DNA of 64,000 nucleotides, from assembly GCA_035544895.1 (NCBI GenBank), contig DASZZM010000055.1:62001-126000 (forward strand), given 5' to 3'. Below the pieces are notes generated by a model, which had not been told where the DNA came from, made no database searches, and saw only the letters and a list, made by a program, of their open reading frames with translations. Within the stretch, counting starts at the first letter, position 1; each line of letters begins with the position of its first letter. The translations under genes were made by a program, and so were the position numbers. Origin of the DNA: JASLEW01 sp035544895. GTDB taxonomy: Bacteria > Acidobacteriota > Thermoanaerobaculia > Multivoradales > UBA5704. Of this stretch, positions 61,490 to 64,000 are shown piece by piece.

Positions 61490-61579
61490 GCCGGAGTGCT
61501 ATAAACCGCCGGTCGCGGCCGTGTGCAACGGTTCGCGACTTTCTTTTGCCACTTTTCCCGACGAGGGGCGCTCCGAGAC

Positions 61580-61840
61580 ATGGCCAACACGAAGTCCGCA
61601 GAGAAACGCAACCGGCAGAACAGCCAGGCCCGCGACCGCAACCGCGGCCAGCGCTCGCGCCTGCGCACCGCCATCAAGCGCTTGCGCGGCGCCCTGGCCA
61701 GCGGCGATGCGGCCAAGGCGGCGGAGCTGCTGCCCGCGACCCTGAGCGTCATCGACGCCACGGCGCAGAAGAAAGTCATTCACACCAACACCGCCTCGCG
61801 CTACAAGTCCCGCCTCACCCGCCAGGTCGCCCAGCTCTAG
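61580..61840 (+). CDS. rpsT: 30S ribosomal protein S20
   Basis: An 86-residue basic protein: MANTKSAEKRNRQNSQARDR (as in bacterial S20), then NRGQRSRLRTAIKRLRGALA, and KKVIHTNTASRYKSRLTRQV near the end. S20 binds 16S rRNA in the 30S body. ATG 61580 fits the family start; the frame is open further upstream but that part lacks similarity. It follows cpoB after 90 bp; S20 is usually transcribed alone. Confidence 0.96.
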   Translation: MANTKSAEKRNRQNSQARDRNRGQRSRLRTAIKRLRGALASGDAAKAAELLPATLSVIDATAQKKVIHTNTASRYKSRLTRQVAQL

Positions 61841-61896
61841 CCTGCTCTTGGCCGCCGCCGGCTGCGGACCGCGGGGTTCCTGTACCGGCGCTTGCT

Positions 61897-61932
61897 GGGG
61901 GAAGGGCACGCCCTGCCTCTCGCGGCAGGACT
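61897..61932 (+). repeat. Weak copy of the GC-rich dispersed repeat
   Basis: GGGGGAAGGGCACGCCCTGC followed by CTCTCGCGGCAGG, similar to the blocks near 41502 and 42642. CCTGCC and GGCAGG can pair around TCTCGC as a small hairpin. It lies between rpsT and the Uma2 gene, where it could also serve as a terminator. Confidence 0.5.
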
Positions 61933-61970
61933 TTGTCTGCTGAAGGATGGTATTCATACCGCTGACGAGA

Positions 61971-61976
61971 TATAAT
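61971..61976 (+). promoter_or_regulatory. -10 box (TATAAT) of the Uma2-family gene
   Basis: A perfect TATAAT lies 7 nt before ATG 61984, rare in such GC-rich DNA. It implies a leaderless or nearly leaderless mRNA. No clear -35 was found. Confidence 0.5.
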
Positions 61977-61983
61977 TGCCGGC

Positions 61984-62592
61984 ATGGAGACCAAAGCGGA
62001 TGAGCCGTCGGTAATACCGGACGTGAGCGAGGACGTTTACTACTCGCTGGACGAAGACAGTGGCTGGCAGTATCTGGGCGGGGAGCTGGTCAGGGAGCCG
62101 GCGTCCTTCGTCCACGAGGATATCTCCGACTTCCTCACTACCCTGGTGCGGATCTACCTGAGCGAACGGGGGGGCGGCGTCGCGGTGGGTGGGCGCTTTC
62201 CCATGCGCCTCGACCCGAAATGGTCGCCCGAGCCCGATTTACAGGTCGTGCGCGAGGAGAGGCGACACCTCATCACCGCGCAGCGGCTGGAAGGGCCCGC
62301 CGACCTGGTGATCGAGGTCGCCTCCAGCTCCGATCCCCGGATCGATCTGCAGCGCAAGCTGCCGCGCTATCGCGAAGCGCGGATACCCGAGATCTGGATG
62401 ATCGATCCTTACGAGAAGTCAATCCGGGTGGAGACGCTCACCGGCGGGTGCGCCGGCGGCTACGACACCCGGATCCTGGCAGCCGGCCGCCTGGCCTCGA
62501 CGGTTCTCCCAGGCTTCTGGATCGAGGTCGGCTGGCTGTGGCAAGAGCCGCTGCCGCCGCCCCTCGCCTGCCTGCGCCAGATCTTCGGCTGA
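61984..62592 (+). CDS. Uma2 family (DUF820) putative restriction-like endonuclease
   Basis: A 202-residue protein with the Uma2 pattern: WQYLGGELVREPASFVHEDI, DFLTTLVRIYL, GGRFPMRLDPKWSPEPDLQV, LEGPADLVIEVASSSDPRID and KLPRYREARIPEIWMIDPYE. The PD-(D/E)xK-like residues lie in EPDLQVV and DLVIEV, with Lys in the KLPRYRE helix. Its partner and function are unknown; the family has expanded widely in cyanobacteria and others. TATAAT lies immediately upstream. It is followed by the second copy of the dispersed repeat. Confidence 0.9.
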   Translation: METKADEPSVIPDVSEDVYYSLDEDSGWQYLGGELVREPASFVHEDISDFLTTLVRIYLSERGGGVAVGGRFPMRLDPKWSPEPDLQVVREERRHLITAQRLEGPADLVIEVASSSDPRIDLQRKLPRYREARIPEIWMIDPYEKSIRVETLTGGCAGGYDTRILAAGRLASTVLPGFWIEVGWLWQEPLPPPLACLRQIFG

Positions 62593-62668
62593 TTTTCAGT
62601 TGGCGCCGCCGGTGGGCGGCCCTGGGGTATGAACCGGCGCTCGCTAACTGGCGATGGCGGACTCAGAT

Positions 62669-62765
62669 CTATCGGATCGCCCCCCACAACCCCTGGATCC
62701 CCTCCCCTTCCCTCCGGGGGGGAAGGGGACGCCCCCGCCCTCGCGCGCACCAACGATTTTCGTCT
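62669..62765 (+). repeat. Dispersed GC-rich (REP-like) repeat, copy B
   Basis: It matches copy A (42591-42690) over about 90 bp, starting CTATCGGATCGCCCCCC and including CTCCGGGGGGGAAGGGGACG. Similarity probably starts a little earlier, near 62629. Unlike copy A it lacks the nearby inverted arm. It lies between the Uma2 stop and the stop of the selenoprotein candidate, so the gap holds no gene. Confidence 0.75.
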
Positions 62766-63763
62766 TAGTGTCCTTTGCCGGCCAACAGCTCGCGCACCTT
62801 CTCGGCGAGGACGGCGCCGTTGAAGCGGCGCTCGGCGGGCAGGCGGTCGTTCAACTGGTGCATGTAGTACCAGGGCACCGGGGTGCCGTTCCCCCACTTC
62901 ACCCCGGGCGGATAGAGCAGGTAGACGTCCCAGGCCGGGCCTTCGGCGAGGCCCAGGGACGCGCGGAAAGCCTCGGCGACGCTCTTGTCCCTGGTCCAGT
63001 AGTGAGTGACGCGCGCATCGGGCAGGTGGGCAACCGCCAGCTTCGCCGCCTCCTCGGTGTCGTCCGCGAGGATCGGCGCCCAGACCACGTAGGCGCGCAG
63101 CCGCGGATCGCCGATCCTCTCCAGAACGTGCCGTTGCGCCACCCGGGCGCCCATGGTGCAGCGCGGTCACGTCGGCGAGAGCAGCAGGATGAGCCGGACC
63201 TTGTCGACGTCTTCGTTGAACCGCGCCGCGAGCTCCGCCGCCGAGCTCGCCAGGGGGTGCAGGGCGTGGACTGGCCTGTCCTCCCCCGCTTCCTCCCGGG
63301 CGGGGCGGGCAGCAACCCGCTCGAGCACGAAGCCGGCGCTCGGCTGGCCCTGCTCGCTCACCAACCCGCGGATCGTCCTGCCGTCTTCGGAGAGCGTCCC
63401 TTTGAACGCCGTCGCCCCCGTCGAGTCGTGGAGGCGGAAGCTCAGCTCCCGTCCGTTGACGACCATCGCATCCACCGGCCGGTGCCGCAGCCCCTGGACC
63501 GGCAAGTCGATCGACGCCACCCACTTCCCGTCCGCCTGCCGCCCCACCTCCAGCACCATGTCGAACTCCACCTCCGCGGGCTGCAGCACGATTGCCCCCC
63601 GCCACGTTCCTTCGATGCCGGCTCCCCCGGGCGCCGCGCCTCCTCCCGCCGCCGGCCCCCCTCCCCGGCTCGAGCCGACGAGCATGAGCATCCCGGCGAT
63701 CGTGATCGCGGCCGCGCGCAAAGGTTTGTCTCCTGGCATCGGCATCGTCCGCATCGTGCGCAA
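62765..63763 (-). CDS. Candidate selenoprotein: exported beta domain plus thioredoxin-like domain with U-P-R-C
   Basis: Reading through one in-frame TGA (63167-63169) gives 332 residues. The N-terminus has a signal-like segment (AAAITIAGMLMLVG), then a beta-rich lipocalin-like domain (GTWRGAIVLQPAEVEFDMVL, GTLSEDGRTIRGLVSEQGQ). Residues about 180-332 resemble a thioredoxin fold: LILLLSPT, TGA, PRCTMGARVAQRHV, YVVWAPILADDTEEAA, AWDVYLLYPPGVKW. TGA stands exactly where a CPRC motif would have its first Cys, so U-P-R-C is likely. The frame and protein similarity continue on both sides, and the first ATG after TGA (63154) has no ribosome binding site. Alternatives: nonsense mutation or sequence error of a TGC/TGT codon. 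Confidence 0.72.
63136..63164 (-). promoter_or_regulatory. Possible bacterial SECIS-like stem-loop after the in-frame TGA
   Basis: Starting 3 nt after the TGA, GCGC then CACC can pair with GGTG then GCGC (2-nt TG bulge), leaving an 11-nt loop that contains a GGG run. Position and size fit a bacterial SECIS, which must lie just downstream of UGA. The region is very GC-rich, so a stem by chance is possible; this was judged by eye only. Confidence 0.4.
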
Positions 63764-63788
63764 TGTGTGCGTCGGGCGTCCCGCGCCC

Positions 63789-64000
63789 CTAGAAACCCTC
63801 CAGCAGATCGCTCACCATCGTCTGGGCGAAGCGTTGCGCCGCGGTTTGCAGGGCGATGTTCTCGCGGTCGAAATAGCCGCTGCTGGCGTCGATCGGGTAG
63901 CTCTCGCGGAAGTTGTAAGCGGGGTTCTTCCACAGGATCTTGTCGTCGCTCAGGCGCTTGAAAAGGATGCTCGCGGTCAGCGAGATCTCGTAGGCGGTGG
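63789..64000 (-). CDS. lptE: LptE-like LPS-assembly lipoprotein (C-terminal part, cut by window edge)
   Basis: The last 69 residues of a protein run from the window edge to the TAG at 63789. The phrases YEISLTASILFKRLSDDKIL, WKNPAYNFRESYPI and AAQRFAQTMVSDLLEGF resemble the C-terminus of LptE, which plugs the LptD barrel that inserts lipopolysaccharide at the outer membrane. The lipobox and N-terminal half lie outside the window. If right, it confirms an outer membrane with LPS-like export. It ends 26 bp before the start of the selenoprotein candidate, so they may be cotranscribed. Confidence 0.6.
   Translation of the reverse strand, partial: TAYEISLTASILFKRLSDDKILWKNPAYNFRESYPIDASSGYFDRENIALQTAAQRFAQTMVSDLLEGF

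Noticed and set aside
63152..63154. Start of a separate 129-residue gene after the TGA
   Set aside because: No ribosome binding site before it, and the sequence continues the upstream domain in frame; a read-through selenoprotein explains both halves better.

Overview
The window is very GC-rich bacterial chromosomal DNA from a Gram-negative organism. A complete Tol-Pal envelope operon (tolQ-tolR-tolA-like-tolB-pal-cpoB), a C-terminal LptE-like fragment and many secreted proteins show an outer membrane. The mix of families (DUF4388/DegV fusion, secreted esterase with an FWFF-type C-terminal domain, NfeD/flotillin pair, M28 peptidase, TC-repeat RiPP precursor, Gly/Ala-rich simple repeats inside genes) best fits Acidobacteriota, perhaps a Thermoanaerobaculia-like lineage. 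That placement is inference; no rRNA gene is present to confirm it.

Layout. 1-4.6 kb (minus strand): a type 2 lanthipeptide locus with two mersacidin-like precursor genes, lanM, and a truncated N,N-dimethylformamidase-like lipoprotein gene. 4.7-7.7 kb: three sugar genes (polyprenyl-phosphate GT2, WecD-like acetyltransferase, WecE-like aminotransferase). 7.7-12.1 kb: an accessory patch with a DUF899 protein, a MazEF pair, integrase and MacB-type permease tails, an ankyrin protein, a decayed ISKra4-type transposase and a gene start cut off at its edge. 12.1-23.2 kb: metabolic and housekeeping genes (GH63-like glucosidase, RluA-type synthase, MATE pump, hydrolases, methyltransferases, RlmA) plus a Phd/RelE-type pair and a DUF4143 remnant.

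23.2-33.5 kb (minus strand): a compact run of a DUF3516-type helicase, a giant radical SAM-methyltransferase-WbsX fusion, a methyltransferase-WbsX fusion, a membrane protein and an ABC ATPase. The last four look like one operon and are a good candidate for an undescribed glycan or peptide modification and export system. 33.7 kb holds an orphan class I lanthipeptide-like precursor with seven regularly spaced cysteines, followed by an NfeD/flotillin pair, an orphan ParA, an M28 peptidase, a desaturase, thioredoxin 2 and PPK2.

41.6-43.3 kb: two secreted proteins sharing an unrecognised domain, separated by a REP-like repeat. 43.3-54.1 kb: ArfB, a zinc-ribbon protein, a receiver-like/DUF4388/DegV fusion, an EEP nuclease, a DUF488 protein, a YfhO-like membrane protein, a flavin reductase, a short asparaginase, an HD protein and a secreted esterase. 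54.3-61.8 kb: RNase E/G, the Tol-Pal operon and rpsT. 62-64 kb: an Uma2 protein, a second copy of the repeat, a candidate selenoprotein whose in-frame TGA sits where a thioredoxin-fold protein has its catalytic Cys, and the end of an LptE-like gene.

The strongest discovery candidates are the selenoprotein at 62765-63763, the radical SAM/WbsX fusion operon, the two unrelated RiPP precursor types (4.1-4.6 kb and 33.7 kb), and the shared secreted domain at 41.6-43.3 kb. All identifications come from reading motifs; no database search was run.
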